A stretch of 35,386 bases of DNA from Candidatus Cloacimonas sp. (GCA_023227825.1 JALOCJ010000013.1:1-35386); one strand, 5' to 3'; positions 26,093 to 35,380 are shown, numbered from the stretch's first letter. A program made the numbers and translations. Notes: generated by a model not told the origin, from the letters alone.

Positions 26093-29000
26093 CTATTCAA
26101 TCCTTGTTTCTACTGCTTGCAATATATTTCTAATCTCGGTTTCGGTCATTCCTCTGCTCAAGCCCAAATCTTCAATGCTGACTTTCTCTCTGCCATAGAA
26201 CTTATAGGCAACAATCCGATAAAACATATAAGGAGAATGCAAACCCACTAATGAGTGCGTATAAGTTAAATCCGGTGTAGCGCCATGAAAATAAAACTCC
26301 CCCTCGGGATTAGCTGAGCCATTATAAAACACAAGGTAATAATCTGGAACAATAGGAGTATCAAAAATGGTCTCAGTTACAGCATCCCAGGTGAGCACAG
26401 CATTGTAACCATCCATTACGCAGACAAGGTTATTGGGCGGTTTCGGGGGAACATATTCACCCGTGCCTCTCAGCTCTAAGGTATAAAGCGGAGAATTTAC
26501 TGAATTATTGTGAATATAAAGGCTATCACTAATTGTTCCTGCTTCCTGCGGAGTAAAAAGCAAAGATATTTCGGTCTCTTCTCCCGCGGGTATAGCTAAC
26601 GGCAGCACAGTGTTCACAAAACTGAAGGGAGAATTGGATTCTTCCAAACTAAGGTTATAAATAAGCAACTCTGCAGTCCCGTTATTGCTTATCACAATGG
26701 AATAGAGAGTTGAACTACTGCCCAGATACACACTACCGAAATTCAGCATTGTTGGCGGATTAACCTCTATCTCAGGAACGCGTTGAATAACAGTTATATA
26801 ATTCTCTCTTGTTAGGGTTGCAGTAGAATCTACAGAATTGGTAACAGTCAGCGTAACCGAATACACACCCGGGTCTTGATATACATAAACCGGATGCTGC
26901 TCATTAGAATTATCGCCGTTGCCAAATTCCCAATTCCAAAAGTTAATACTTCCCGTTCCGGCAGTGGACTGGTCAGTAAAATGAACTTCCAGGGGCTGTA
27001 ACCCGGAAGTGACATCAGCTGTAAAATTAACCGTGGGTGGCAAAGGTACCGGAGTGATAGTAAAAACCCCATCCGATACATCAAAAAAGCCGCTATTGTC
27101 AGAATTGCGAACTTTTATCAGACAATTAGTTGAAGGATTATTGGGCACTAACCAATCATATCTCCCTGTTGAAGCAGGATAGGGACTGGTCTGAACAGGT
27201 AGCCAATTTACTCCTCCATCAATACTATAATCAATCAAAACAAAGGACACATCTTCAGTATTTAACCAAAGTATACTATAAATACTATAAACAGATAAAT
27301 ATTCATTCCCATTGGGGGAAATTACAATAATTTGCGGACGGATGGTAAAGGGATTATCACTTATATCCCAAAATGTATTATTGCTAGCATCCGAGATTTT
27401 TATCAGGCATTGAGTGGAAATAATATCGGGTGTAGTCCAATTATAGCTACCTGCAGCAGCAGAAACATTATTAGCAATCGTTAACCAGGAATTACCGTTA
27501 TCTGAACTGAATTCAATTTTTACAGTTTCAATAAGTCCAGAATTCCAGCTTATGTATAGGTTAGTATTTATTGCATATACTTCTCCACCATTAGGACTGA
27601 GTAAATTTAATTTACAAATACTAAATGGTTGGTCACTCCAATCATAGATAGCGGGCTGGGCAGAAGCGGATACTTTTAAATAGCAGTTAGCAGCACTAAT
27701 ATCAGGAACAGTCCATTCATAAGTTCCCGGATTGGCAGGAAGAGCAGTGGCAATGCTATTCCAGGTAACACCGGCATCACAGGAATAAGCTAAATTTACC
27801 ATAGCAATTCCCGCTGCTGTCCAATTAATAGAATAGTTCTTTCCTGCCTGCAGCTTAGAATAACCGAGCTCCATTAATGATAAAGAATAGGGCACGGAAC
27901 TGCTAATAGTAAATGTTGCATCTGAAATATCAAAATAATTACTATTTTCTGTGCTTACCACTTTAATTAGACAATCATCGGAGCTTTCATAAGGGACAGT
28001 GAAGGAAAATCTGCCTAATGCTGCCTCAATTGGACTGGAATTCAACATTATCCAATATACTCCATTATTCAAAGATAATTGGATATTTACATAATTGCCC
28101 ATATTAAAATTCCAGTAAACAGTCTTTGTGCTTCTTGTCTGCCATTGTTCTCCCCCGTTCGGAGCTAAGACCTGATAAACAGGTATACCTATTTTGGAGA
28201 TAAAGATGTCCCGACTACCACTACTCATCAATGTAGTAGTACCAAAGGTTGCACTTTCTTCAAAATAACCTGTAACATAGCTATTTCCATTGGCATCAAC
28301 AGCAATGCCATAGCCAATATCATCACTTGTTCCCCCAGCTTTCTTTGCCCAGAGCCAGTTCCCGTTTCTATCCAGCTTAGCAACAAAGATATCTTCATAT
28401 CCACTACTGGTCAATGTAGTAGTTCCGAAGGTAACACTACCAGAAAAATAACCTGTAACATAACTATTTCCATTGTCATCAACAGCAATGACAAAGCCAT
28501 AATCCCAACCTGTTCCCCCAGCTTGCTTTACCCAGAGCCAGTTACCATTGCTATCCAGCTTAGCAATAAAGATGTCTTCATTTCCATTACTGGTTAATAT
28601 TGTAGTGCTGAAGGTTGCACTACCATAAAAATAACCTGTAACATAGCTATTTCCATCGGCATCAACAGCAATGCCATAGCCATCATGACAATCTGTTCCC
28701 CCGGCTTGCTTTGCCCAGAGCCAGTTACCGCTACTATCCAGCTTGGCAACAAAGATGTCACTATAATATTCACTGCTACTGGTCAATGTAGTAGTGCCGA
28801 ATGTAGCACTTCCTGAAAAATAACCGGTAACATAGCTATTTTCATTGGCATCAACAGCAATACCATAACTATAACCACTATATAATCCACCGGCTTGCTT
28901 TGCCCAGAGCCAATTCCCGTTACTATCCATCTTGGCAACAAAGATGCCAGAACCGGACAATGTAGTAGTTCCGAAGGTTGCACTACCATAAAAATAACCT

Positions 29001-29155
29001 GTAACATAGCTATTTCCATTGTCATCAACAGCAATGCTTTTACCACTTTCATTACTTGTTCCTCCGGCTTTCTTTGCCCAGAACCAATCCTCATTTTGGG
29101 CAAAGAGTGCTACGGAGCAGAAAACCAAGATAATGATTAGAGATAACTTTTTCAT
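26093..29155 (-). CDS. Secreted five-bladed SBBP protein with Ig-like, PKD and Fn3 domains, no sorting tail (copy 4)
   Basis: 1020 residues from the ATG with GGGGAGGAA upstream. Signal peptide MKKLSLIIILVFCSVALFAQ; five SBBP blades (about 24-322, the first shortened); four Ig-like repeats with PNGGE.W openings (about 327-690); a PKD domain (about 692-780, FWNWEFGNGDNSNEQHPVYVY); a choice-of-anchor-D-like domain (about 785-900, LNFGSVYLGSS); and an Fn3-like domain. It lacks the FNP...KAVLLK tail of the three tandem copies. The last codons (VETRIE-TAG) coincide with the start of a dispersed GGGATGAAC repeat, so the native 3' end may have been lost. The reading frame extends 92 codons upstream (leader entry). 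Confidence 0.85.
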   Translation of the reverse strand: MKKLSLIIILVFCSVALFAQNEDWFWAKKAGGTSNESGKSIAVDDNGNSYVTGYFYGSATFGTTTLSGSGIFVAKMDSNGNWLWAKQAGGLYSGYSYGIAVDANENSYVTGYFSGSATFGTTTLTSSSEYYSDIFVAKLDSSGNWLWAKQAGGTDCHDGYGIAVDADGNSYVTGYFYGSATFSTTILTSNGNEDIFIAKLDSNGNWLWVKQAGGTGWDYGFVIAVDDNGNSYVTGYFSGSVTFGTTTLTSSGYEDIFVAKLDRNGNWLWAKKAGGTSDDIGYGIAVDANGNSYVTGYFEESATFGTTTLMSSGSRDIFISKIGIPVYQVLAPNGGEQWQTRSTKTVYWNFNMGNYVNIQLSLNNGVYWIMLNSSPIEAALGRFSFTVPYESSDDCLIKVVSTENSNYFDISDATFTISSSVPYSLSLMELGYSKLQAGKNYSINWTAAGIAMVNLAYSCDAGVTWNSIATALPANPGTYEWTVPDISAANCYLKVSASAQPAIYDWSDQPFSICKLNLLSPNGGEVYAINTNLYISWNSGLIETVKIEFSSDNGNSWLTIANNVSAAAGSYNWTTPDIISTQCLIKISDASNNTFWDISDNPFTIRPQIIVISPNGNEYLSVYSIYSILWLNTEDVSFVLIDYSIDGGVNWLPVQTSPYPASTGRYDWLVPNNPSTNCLIKVRNSDNSGFFDVSDGVFTITPVPLPPTVNFTADVTSGLQPLEVHFTDQSTAGTGSINFWNWEFGNGDNSNEQHPVYVYQDPGVYSVTLTVTNSVDSTATLTRENYITVIQRVPEIEVNPPTMLNFGSVYLGSSSTLYSIVISNNGTAELLIYNLSLEESNSPFSFVNTVLPLAIPAGEETEISLLFTPQEAGTISDSLYIHNNSVNSPLYTLELRGTGEYVPPKPPNNLVCVMDGYNAVLTWDAVTETIFDTPIVPDYYLVFYNGSANPEGEFYFHGATPDLTYTHSLVGLHSPYMFYRIVAYKFYGREKVSIEDLGLSRGMTETEIRNILQAVETRIE

Positions 29156-29431
29156 AATTTCCTCCCCGATATTTTTTTGCTTTTGCGTAATAATTATAAA
29201 ATACAGGGTTAAAGTAGGTATATTTATATTATGAAGATAGAGAAACAGTAATTTGCTTTGCTTTATTAAGATAAATATGATAATGTTTGGTAAATATGGC
29301 AATGGGGTTTGCTTTGTTAAGATAAATAGGTTAATGTTTTGTAAATATGGCAATGGGGTTTGCTTTGTTAAGACAATGCTATTTTTTCTATGTAAATACT
29401 GTAGTTTGTTTTGCTCTTTTAATATTAACAT
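29156..29431 (-). other. In-frame leader ORF with 17-codon repeats ahead of SBBP copy 4
   Basis: An ATG at 29431, with AGAGG just upstream, opens 92 codons continuous with the signal peptide. It contains tandem 51-base units (KQTPLPYLQNINLFILT, KQTPLPYLPNIIIFILI) and then KQSKLLFLYLHN, the counterpart of KQSKLLYLQN in copies 1-3. An alternative reading is that each unit is a decayed copy of the inner promoter region (TTGCCATATTTAC...); TTTCTC-N17-TATACC at 29217-29245 is the last of these. Confidence 0.5.
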
Positions 29432-29468
29432 ATCCTCTCAATCTCCATAAAATTTATACATATTTCCT

Positions 29469-29496
29469 TTTATAAATTTGATAAAAATTCTGTCAA
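29469..29496 (-). promoter_or_regulatory. Sigma70 promoter of SBBP copy 4
   Basis: TTGACA-N16-TATAAA with an upstream A-tract. The leader ATG lies about 31 bases after the expected start, the same distance as in copies 1-3. The A-tract is directly abutted by a CTCACGCAGATT array. Confidence 0.65.
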
Positions 29497-29504
29497 GTTT
29501 TTTT

Positions 29505-29767
29505 CTCACGCAGATTACGCAGATTACGCAGATTTGATTTTAGAAACAAGGATTTAATAGGTCTGTGATGAACAGGATAAAAAGGATTTTGGGGATTTAA
29601 TAGGTATGGGATGAACAGGATTTAAGGGATTTTAGGGATTTAATAGGTAGGGGATGAACTACAAGTCAGGAGTCGTCACCCATCTCGACCTCAAGACCTC
29701 TTGACCTCAAGACCTCTCGACCTCTCGACCCCTCGACCCCTCGCCCTCTCGCTATCTCACCCTCTCA
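29505..29767. repeat. 9-mer, GGGATGAAC and CTCGACCT octamer arrays between SBBP copy 4 and meaB
   Basis: A CGCAGATTA 9-mer array (29505-29535) is followed by three roughly 42-base units of GATTTAATAGGT..GGATGAAC, then the left part of an A palindrome cut at GTCAC, then about ten octamers from 29684. The array crosses the stop codon and last codons of meaB. Confidence 0.85.
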
Positions 29768-30861
29768 CTTTCTGCACTGTTTTTCAGGATGGTGTCTACC
29801 GCTAAGGCAACTGGTATTTTCCCTTTTGCTACCTCTTCTTTCAAGCGTGGTAATAATTCTTTCACTTTCTCTTGTTGATAAAAGCGATACAAAACTGCTT
29901 CTGTAATCAGATTTTCAAACCACAGGGTATTTTGTTGTGCTCTGCGTTTAGTGAAAAAACCACTCTTGCGGGTGATTTCCTGAAATTCGGTTATCAAGTT
30001 CCAGATTTCGGTTAAGCCAATTTTATTTAAGGCAGAACAGGTTACAACTTGCGTTTGCCAACCCTCAGTTGAGTTTCTGATATAATGTAACACATTTTGC
30101 AGTTCTCTTTGGGCAATTTCCGTTCGGGTAATATTGTCGCCATCGGCTTTATTGATTACTATTAAGTCCGCCAGTTCAATAATTCCTCTTTTAATACCCT
30201 GCAGTTCATCTCCCGCCCCCGCAATCTGCATCAGTAAAAAGAAATCCACCATTGAGCGGACAGTGGTTTCCGATTGACCTACTCCTACCGTTTCAATTAA
30301 AATCACATCGTAACCTGCTGCTTCACAAAGGATAATCGTTTCTCTAGTTTTCCTGGCTACTCCGCCTAAAATTCCGGCACTAGGAGAAGGACGGATAAAA
30401 CTTTCAGGATTGCGGGAAAGCAATTCCATCCTTGTTTTATCGCCTAAAATACTGCCCTTGCTGATAGTAGAACTGGGGTCTATGGCTAAAACTGCAACTT
30501 TATATCCCTGCTCAATTAAATATAAGCCAAAATTCTCAATAAAAGTGCTTTTCCCTGCTCCGGGAACTCCCGTTATGCCAATCCGAATGGAATTTCCGGA
30601 ATAAGGCAGAAGTTCTTTAATCAGTTCCTGCGCAGGTAAAAAGTGCTTTTCGGCATTACTTTCAATTAAAGTAATCGCCTTGGCAAGCAAAGTCCGATTC
30701 CCTTCCCGAACTCCTTTCGCCAGTGTTTTAGGGCTATAATTCTTTTCTTTAAGGGCAGGGACTGTTTTTGTCTTCAGGTTTTTTGTTCCGGTTACTATCT
30801 TACTGGCAAATTCTTTTCCGCTATTTTCAGGAGTCCATTCCGGTTTGCGTTTTTTATTCAT
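29752..30861 (-). CDS. meaB: Methylmalonyl-CoA mutase-associated GTPase MeaB
   Basis: G3E P-loop GTPase that gates adenosylcobalamin loading and protects methylmalonyl-CoA mutase. From the chosen start the product is 369 residues: Walker A GVPGAGKS (98-105), AIDPSSTISKGSILGDKTRM, the ETVGVGQSE switch and NKADGDN for guanine recognition. The ATG at 30861 gives MNKKRKPEWTPENSGKEF and overlaps the mutB stop by eight bases; a longer frame to 30963 lies wholly inside mutB and is unlikely. The last four residues and TAG lie in degenerate octamer repeats, so the C-terminus appears eroded or replaced. Confidence 0.94.
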   Translation of the reverse strand: MNKKRKPEWTPENSGKEFASKIVTGTKNLKTKTVPALKEKNYSPKTLAKGVREGNRTLLAKAITLIESNAEKHFLPAQELIKELLPYSGNSIRIGITGVPGAGKSTFIENFGLYLIEQGYKVAVLAIDPSSTISKGSILGDKTRMELLSRNPESFIRPSPSAGILGGVARKTRETIILCEAAGYDVILIETVGVGQSETTVRSMVDFFLLMQIAGAGDELQGIKRGIIELADLIVINKADGDNITRTEIAQRELQNVLHYIRNSTEGWQTQVVTCSALNKIGLTEIWNLITEFQEITRKSGFFTKRRAQQNTLWFENLITEAVLYRFYQQEKVKELLPRLKEEVAKGKIPVALAVDTILKNSAESERVR

Positions 30862-32992
30862 TCCTGCGTGCCAATAGTTTTTCCATAATTTGTTTGGCAG
30901 ATTCAGGCAGTTTAGTTCCCGGTCCGAAAATAAAAGATGCTCCATTTTGATAGAGAAATTCATAATCCTGCGGAGGAATTACTCCCCCAACCGTAACCAT
31001 AATATCTTCTCTGCCATATTTTTTCAGTTCTTCCATCAGCTTAGGTAAAAGTGTTTTATGCCCTCCCGCCAGGGAACTTATGCCAATTATATGGACATCA
31101 TTTTCCACTGCCTGACGCGCTGTTTCTTCCGGGGTTTGAAACAGAGGACCTACATCCACATCAAAACCCATATCAGCAAAAGCAGTAGCCACAACTTTCG
31201 CTCCGCGGTCGTGACCATCCTGACCCATTTTGGCAACTAAAATACGAGGTCTGCGACCTTCCTGTTGCTCAAATTTATCGGTTAAAGCCCGAACTTGTTC
31301 AATTTCATCCATTTTTGTATACTCACTACTGTAAACATTATTGATTAAACGAATGGCTTCCTGGTGACGACCCCAAACCTTTTCCATAGCGTAGGATATT
31401 TCACCTAAGGTAGCTCTTTTCCTGGCGGCGTCAATTGCCAGTTCCAAAAGGTTTCCTTCTCCTGTTTCAGCGCTTTTGGTAATTGCCTGCAGTGCTCTTT
31501 CTACTTCTTCATTATTGCGTTCCTGGCGTAATTTTTCTAGCCGGGCAATTTGGGTATCCCGCACAGCGGAATTATCCACTTCCAATATTTCTATGGGGAC
31601 TTCTGTTTCCGGGGGATATTTATTAACGCCTACAATAATATCCGCACCGGAATCAATCTTTGCCTGTCTTCTGGCAGCTGCTTCTTCAATGCGCATTTTG
31701 GGAAGACCTGTTTCAATCGCCTTTGCCATACCGCCTAAATTCTCTACTTCCAAAATATGTTTCCAGGCACTTTTCATTAAAGCATCGGTTAAAAATTCCA
31801 CATAATAGGAACCAGCCCAGGGGTCTATAACTCTGCAAATGCCTGTTTCATTTTGTAAATAGAGCTGAGTGTTTCTGGCAATTCTGGCAGAAAAATCAGT
31901 CGGCAAGGCAATTGCTTCATCCAGAGAATTGGTATGCAGGGATTGTGTATGACCCATTGTAGCGGCTAATGCTTCAATACAGGTTCTGGTTATATTATTG
32001 TAAGGGTCTTGTTCTGTTAAACTCCAGCCCGAGGTCTGGCTATGGGTTCTTAAAGCCATGGACTTCGGATTTTGAGGATTAAACTGCTTAATTATTTTTG
32101 CCCAGAGAACTCTGGCGCCACGCAATTTCGCTACTTCCATAAAGTAGTTCATACCTTCTGCCCAAAAGAAAGAAAGCCGCGGAGCAATAACATCAATATC
32201 CAAACCCGCTTTAAGAGCTGTGCGCACATATTCCAAACCATCTGCCAAAGTATAAGCCATTTCCAAATCAGCAGTTGCTCCCGCTTCATGCATATGATAG
32301 CCGGAAATACTGATACTATTGAATTTAGGCATATTTTTTGCCGTATAGCTTAAAATATCCGCTATTATGCGCATTGAGGGTTCAGGAGGATAAATATAAG
32401 TATTCCGCACCATATATTCTTTCAAAATATCATTCTGAATAGTTCCATTCAGCGCTTCCGGCGGCACACCCTGTTCTTCTGCTGCTACAATATAAAATGC
32501 CATAATCGGAAGAACAGCTCCGTTCATAGTCATTGAAACACTCATCCGGTCAAGCGGAATCTGGTCAAAAAGAATTTTCATATCCAGAATAGAATCCACT
32601 GCCACACCGGCTTTTCCTACATCCCCAATCACGCGAGGATGGTCTGAATCGTAACCTCTGTGCGTTGGCAAATCAAAAGCTATGGAAAGTCCTTTCTGCC
32701 CCATAGCCAAATTTCTGCGATAGAAAGCATTGCTTTCTTCAGCAGTGGAAAAACCGGCATATTGACGAATTGTCCAGGGTCTTTGAATGAACATTGTCAA
32801 ATATGGTCCTCTTAAAAAAGGCGGCAGACCGGATAGATAATCCAGATGTTCTGTATGCTTGATATCCTCTTTGGTATATAAAGGTTTCACCTCTATCTGC
32901 TCATTGGTTTTCCAGCTGAAATTCAGTTTAGGTTCCGGCTGTTCTTTGGTGCTAAACTTGGGATTTATGTTCAAAAAATCAGGATTCTTCAT
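30854..32992 (-). CDS. mutB: Methylmalonyl-CoA mutase large (catalytic) subunit
   Basis: Interconverts succinyl-CoA and (R)-methylmalonyl-CoA with adenosylcobalamin (propionate metabolism, cytoplasm). 712 residues, the normal length. N-terminal TIM barrel with LPPFLRGPYLTMF, RPWTIRQYAGFSTAEESN and the substrate/active-site segments SISGYHMHEAGAT and RTHSQTSGWSLTEQDPYNN. The C-terminal cobalamin domain has RPRILVAKMGQDGHDRG with the lower ligand DxHxxG at D592, H594, G597, then SSLAGGH and VGGVIPPQD. ATG at 32992 overlaps the mutA stop (TAATG). Order mutA-mutB-meaB is an operon. Confidence 0.97.
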   Translation of the reverse strand: MKNPDFLNINPKFSTKEQPEPKLNFSWKTNEQIEVKPLYTKEDIKHTEHLDYLSGLPPFLRGPYLTMFIQRPWTIRQYAGFSTAEESNAFYRRNLAMGQKGLSIAFDLPTHRGYDSDHPRVIGDVGKAGVAVDSILDMKILFDQIPLDRMSVSMTMNGAVLPIMAFYIVAAEEQGVPPEALNGTIQNDILKEYMVRNTYIYPPEPSMRIIADILSYTAKNMPKFNSISISGYHMHEAGATADLEMAYTLADGLEYVRTALKAGLDIDVIAPRLSFFWAEGMNYFMEVAKLRGARVLWAKIIKQFNPQNPKSMALRTHSQTSGWSLTEQDPYNNITRTCIEALAATMGHTQSLHTNSLDEAIALPTDFSARIARNTQLYLQNETGICRVIDPWAGSYYVEFLTDALMKSAWKHILEVENLGGMAKAIETGLPKMRIEEAAARRQAKIDSGADIIVGVNKYPPETEVPIEILEVDNSAVRDTQIARLEKLRQERNNEEVERALQAITKSAETGEGNLLELAIDAARKRATLGEISYAMEKVWGRHQEAIRLINNVYSSEYTKMDEIEQVRALTDKFEQQEGRRPRILVAKMGQDGHDRGAKVVATAFADMGFDVDVGPLFQTPEETARQAVENDVHIIGISSLAGGHKTLLPKLMEELKKYGREDIMVTVGGVIPPQDYEFLYQNGASFIFGPGTKLPESAKQIMEKLLARRNE

Positions 32993-34890
32993 TATATCAC
33001 CCCCATTTGTTTTGCCAAATCCCGTAAAGTAGCCGTCACATCTGCCTTAAGGTGAATAAAATAATTTATTCCTGCTTGCTTGTAGTCCTCAATTTTATCA
33101 GCTGGATAACCAGCCAAAATCAATATTTTATCTTTCATCCGGCTGCATATTTCCGGAACTAAACTAATATAATTCTCGTCCGTAGAACAAATACAAAAGG
33201 CAGCAGCACCCGATTTCTCTGCTGCTGTTACTGCTTCCTCAACAGTATTAAAACTATCGGGATAAATAACTTCCAAGCCACCTACAGGAAAGAAATTGAG
33301 GGCAAAATCAGCTCTGGCTTTATATTCTGCCAAAGTTCCCATATTCAGCAAAAAGACCTTTTTATTGGTTTGGCTTGCTTCCATCTGCATTCTTAAATTC
33401 TCCATTTCTTCTACAGCTCTATGCTTGGGTAATGCTCCATCTTTCAGAGTAAAAGCTTTATCTTCTTTTGCAGCAAGTTTATCAGCTTTTTGCGGAGTCG
33501 GCATTTTCTCTTCCGGGTTGGCATACATATTGATTCCCACGAAGATGTTTTTTCTTTTATTCACAGCTTCAATTCTTTCCCTGGCTATTAGTTCAATGCT
33601 GTTATGAATTTCTCCCTTTATCAAACATTGCAGCATTCCACCCCTGGCTTCAATTTCCTGCATCAATTTCCACGCCCTATTTGCCAGTTCCTTAGTAAGC
33701 CATTCAATATAGTAACAGCCCCCTGCTGGGTCAAGCACTTTATCAAAATGTGCCTCTTCTTTTAAGATTATCTGCTGATTTCTTGCCAAGCGGTTAGAAA
33801 ATTCATCCGGCTGAGCAATTAACTCATTAAAACAGCCAATTTCCAAACTATCTACCCCTCCAATCACAGCGGCAAAACCCTCAGTAGCAGTTCTTAATAC
33901 ATTTACATAAATGTCGTAGAGGGTCTTATTGAATTTAGCTGTCTTACCGTGAATCCAAACCTTTTGAGTTTCCTCTCCCCCACCGAAAGCATTAATCATT
34001 TCCGCCCAAAGTAAACGCAGAGCACGCACTTTGGCTATTTCCATAAAGAAATTGGAACCCAGAGTTAGTTTCACTTGAAATAAAGGTGCTACCTGTTCAA
34101 TTGTCCAACCGGAATTCAGTAATTGTCTTAAATAATAAATTGCAGTAGCCAATGCCAAAGCCAGTTCCTGAACGCTGGAAGCGCCTGCTGCTTCGTAACA
34201 AGAGGTATCTATGCTGAGAATTCTGTTCTGCGGCATTTTTTCTACATTCCTTTTTATTATTTCTGCCAATTTCTGTTCCGCATCTGCCAAAGTGCAAGTC
34301 AGATAACCTTTTTCGGCAAGTTCCCCGATAAAATCAAGTCCTATGCCTGCTTTTAGGGACTTTATAGCTATATTATGTTTAGCTGCATATTGCTCCAAGG
34401 TCTGCAGTATTTCTATATCCTCAATACCTAATTGCATAAACAGTGGAGCAGAATTAAGGTATATACCGTCTAAAAGTGTTTCCCAGTCAGTTAAGTTCTG
34501 TATTTTTACCCCTTCTGCGGAACTAAAATTACTCAAGGTAATATTTACTGCGGTCAAGCCCTGATTCAATTCCTTCAGCAATATCTTGTTCAACTCCTTC
34601 AGGTCTGTCTCCGTATGGTTTTGAGCAATTAACCAACCCTCGGTTAAAAACCGGAGGGGATTATTGCCTCGCACGAAAGGACTGCTTCCCGGTTGGCTTC
34701 CTGTAAAAGGAATACCCGCTATATCTTCTTGACGATAGATTGGCTGCAGAGTTATTCCTTCCGCGGTTTTGGTTTTAAGAACTTTGTCAAAATCTGCACC
34801 TTTCAATCCTGCTTGCACTGCTTGCAACCATTCCTCAAAACTGGGAGGAGGGAATTCCTGCAACAGGTTTAACTTAATTTCACTGTCCAC
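32992..34890 (-). CDS. mutA: Methylmalonyl-CoA mutase small subunit
   Basis: Non-catalytic partner of MutB, 632 residues. N-terminal FEEWLQAVQAGLKGADFDKVLKTKTAEGI is typical. The barrel is retained, but the C-terminal cobalamin-like domain has lost the DxHxxG motif: VFLLNMGTLAEYKARADFALNFF stands where the catalytic subunit has KMGQDGHDRG. This is the expected state for the heterodimeric enzyme. Start codon GTG at 34890, with AAGGAG six bases upstream. A palindromic hairpin of the dispersed family lies 26-45 bases upstream, within the likely leader. Confidence 0.94.
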   Translation of the reverse strand: MDSEIKLNLLQEFPPPSFEEWLQAVQAGLKGADFDKVLKTKTAEGITLQPIYRQEDIAGIPFTGSQPGSSPFVRGNNPLRFLTEGWLIAQNHTETDLKELNKILLKELNQGLTAVNITLSNFSSAEGVKIQNLTDWETLLDGIYLNSAPLFMQLGIEDIEILQTLEQYAAKHNIAIKSLKAGIGLDFIGELAEKGYLTCTLADAEQKLAEIIKRNVEKMPQNRILSIDTSCYEAAGASSVQELALALATAIYYLRQLLNSGWTIEQVAPLFQVKLTLGSNFFMEIAKVRALRLLWAEMINAFGGGEETQKVWIHGKTAKFNKTLYDIYVNVLRTATEGFAAVIGGVDSLEIGCFNELIAQPDEFSNRLARNQQIILKEEAHFDKVLDPAGGCYYIEWLTKELANRAWKLMQEIEARGGMLQCLIKGEIHNSIELIARERIEAVNKRKNIFVGINMYANPEEKMPTPQKADKLAAKEDKAFTLKDGALPKHRAVEEMENLRMQMEASQTNKKVFLLNMGTLAEYKARADFALNFFPVGGLEVIYPDSFNTVEEAVTAAEKSGAAAFCICSTDENYISLVPEICSRMKDKILILAGYPADKIEDYKQAGINYFIHLKADVTATLRDLAKQMGVI

Positions 34891-34915
34891 TATTTTCTCC
34901 TTTTTTATATCGGAT

Positions 34916-34935
34916 GAACGACATCCTTGTCGTTC
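34916..34935. repeat. Hairpin element in the mutA leader
   Basis: GAACGAC-ATCCTT-GTCGTTC, a perfect 7-bp stem; same family as the first stem of the twin-hairpin element, in reverse orientation. Three 9-base units (CACCGAAAG/CACCGAATT/CACCGAAAT) follow at about 34960-34986. Confidence 0.8.
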
Positions 34936-35063
34936 CTGAATTCATCTTATTTTCAGCCACCGAAAGCACCGAATTCACCGAAATTATTTTATAACTCTCA
35001 ATTTATCTTCATTCATCATTCTTTTAGACACTAATTTTCTACTTGTTTGTAGTGAGCTGACAG

Positions 35064-35217
35064 GAAACGACGAGGACATCGTTTTTCCGGGGCAGGAAAC
35101 GACGAGGACATCTTTTTTCCTGGGCAGAAAACGACGAGGATGTCGTTTTTCCGGAAGGTTGATGTCCCCGTCAACCATAATAAACGACGAGGACGTCGTT
35201 TTTCCGGACAGTTTCCC
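35064..35217. repeat. Four twin-hairpin element copies
   Basis: First-stem copies lie at about 35065, 35097, 35130 and 35182, with GACATC, GACATC, GATGTC and GACGTC cores. The third also carries a second stem, GGTTGATG-TCCC-CGTCAACC, in which both sides of the stem changed relative to GGTTGACC/GGTCAACC. Confidence 0.85.
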
Positions 35218-35224
35218 TCTCACC

Positions 35225-35380
35225 ATCTCGCCATCTCACTAAATACATTCTAACTATTTCTCTTTGTAAAAAAATCCATCTCGCCCTCAGCCCTCTGCCC
35301 TCAGCCCTCTGCCCTCTGCCCTCTGCCCTCTGCCCTCTGCCCTCTGCCCTCTGCCCTCTGCCCTCAGCCTTCTGCCCTCC
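35225..35380. repeat. Shared module and CCCTCTG heptamer array
   Basis: The TAAATACATTCTAACTATTT module (about 35239) also found near 21411 is followed by about fourteen heptamers (CCCTCTG with some CCCTCAG) from 35284 to 35380. No gene is seen between 34891 and the window end. Confidence 0.9.

Noticed and set aside
30862..30963. Longer MeaB starting at 30963
   Set aside because: The extra 34 codons lie inside the 3' end of mutB and have no family resemblance; the ATG at 30861 gives a normal overlap.
34984..35226. 80-codon minus-strand ORF near the window end
   Set aside because: It reads straight through four hairpin copies; no start context or family resemblance.
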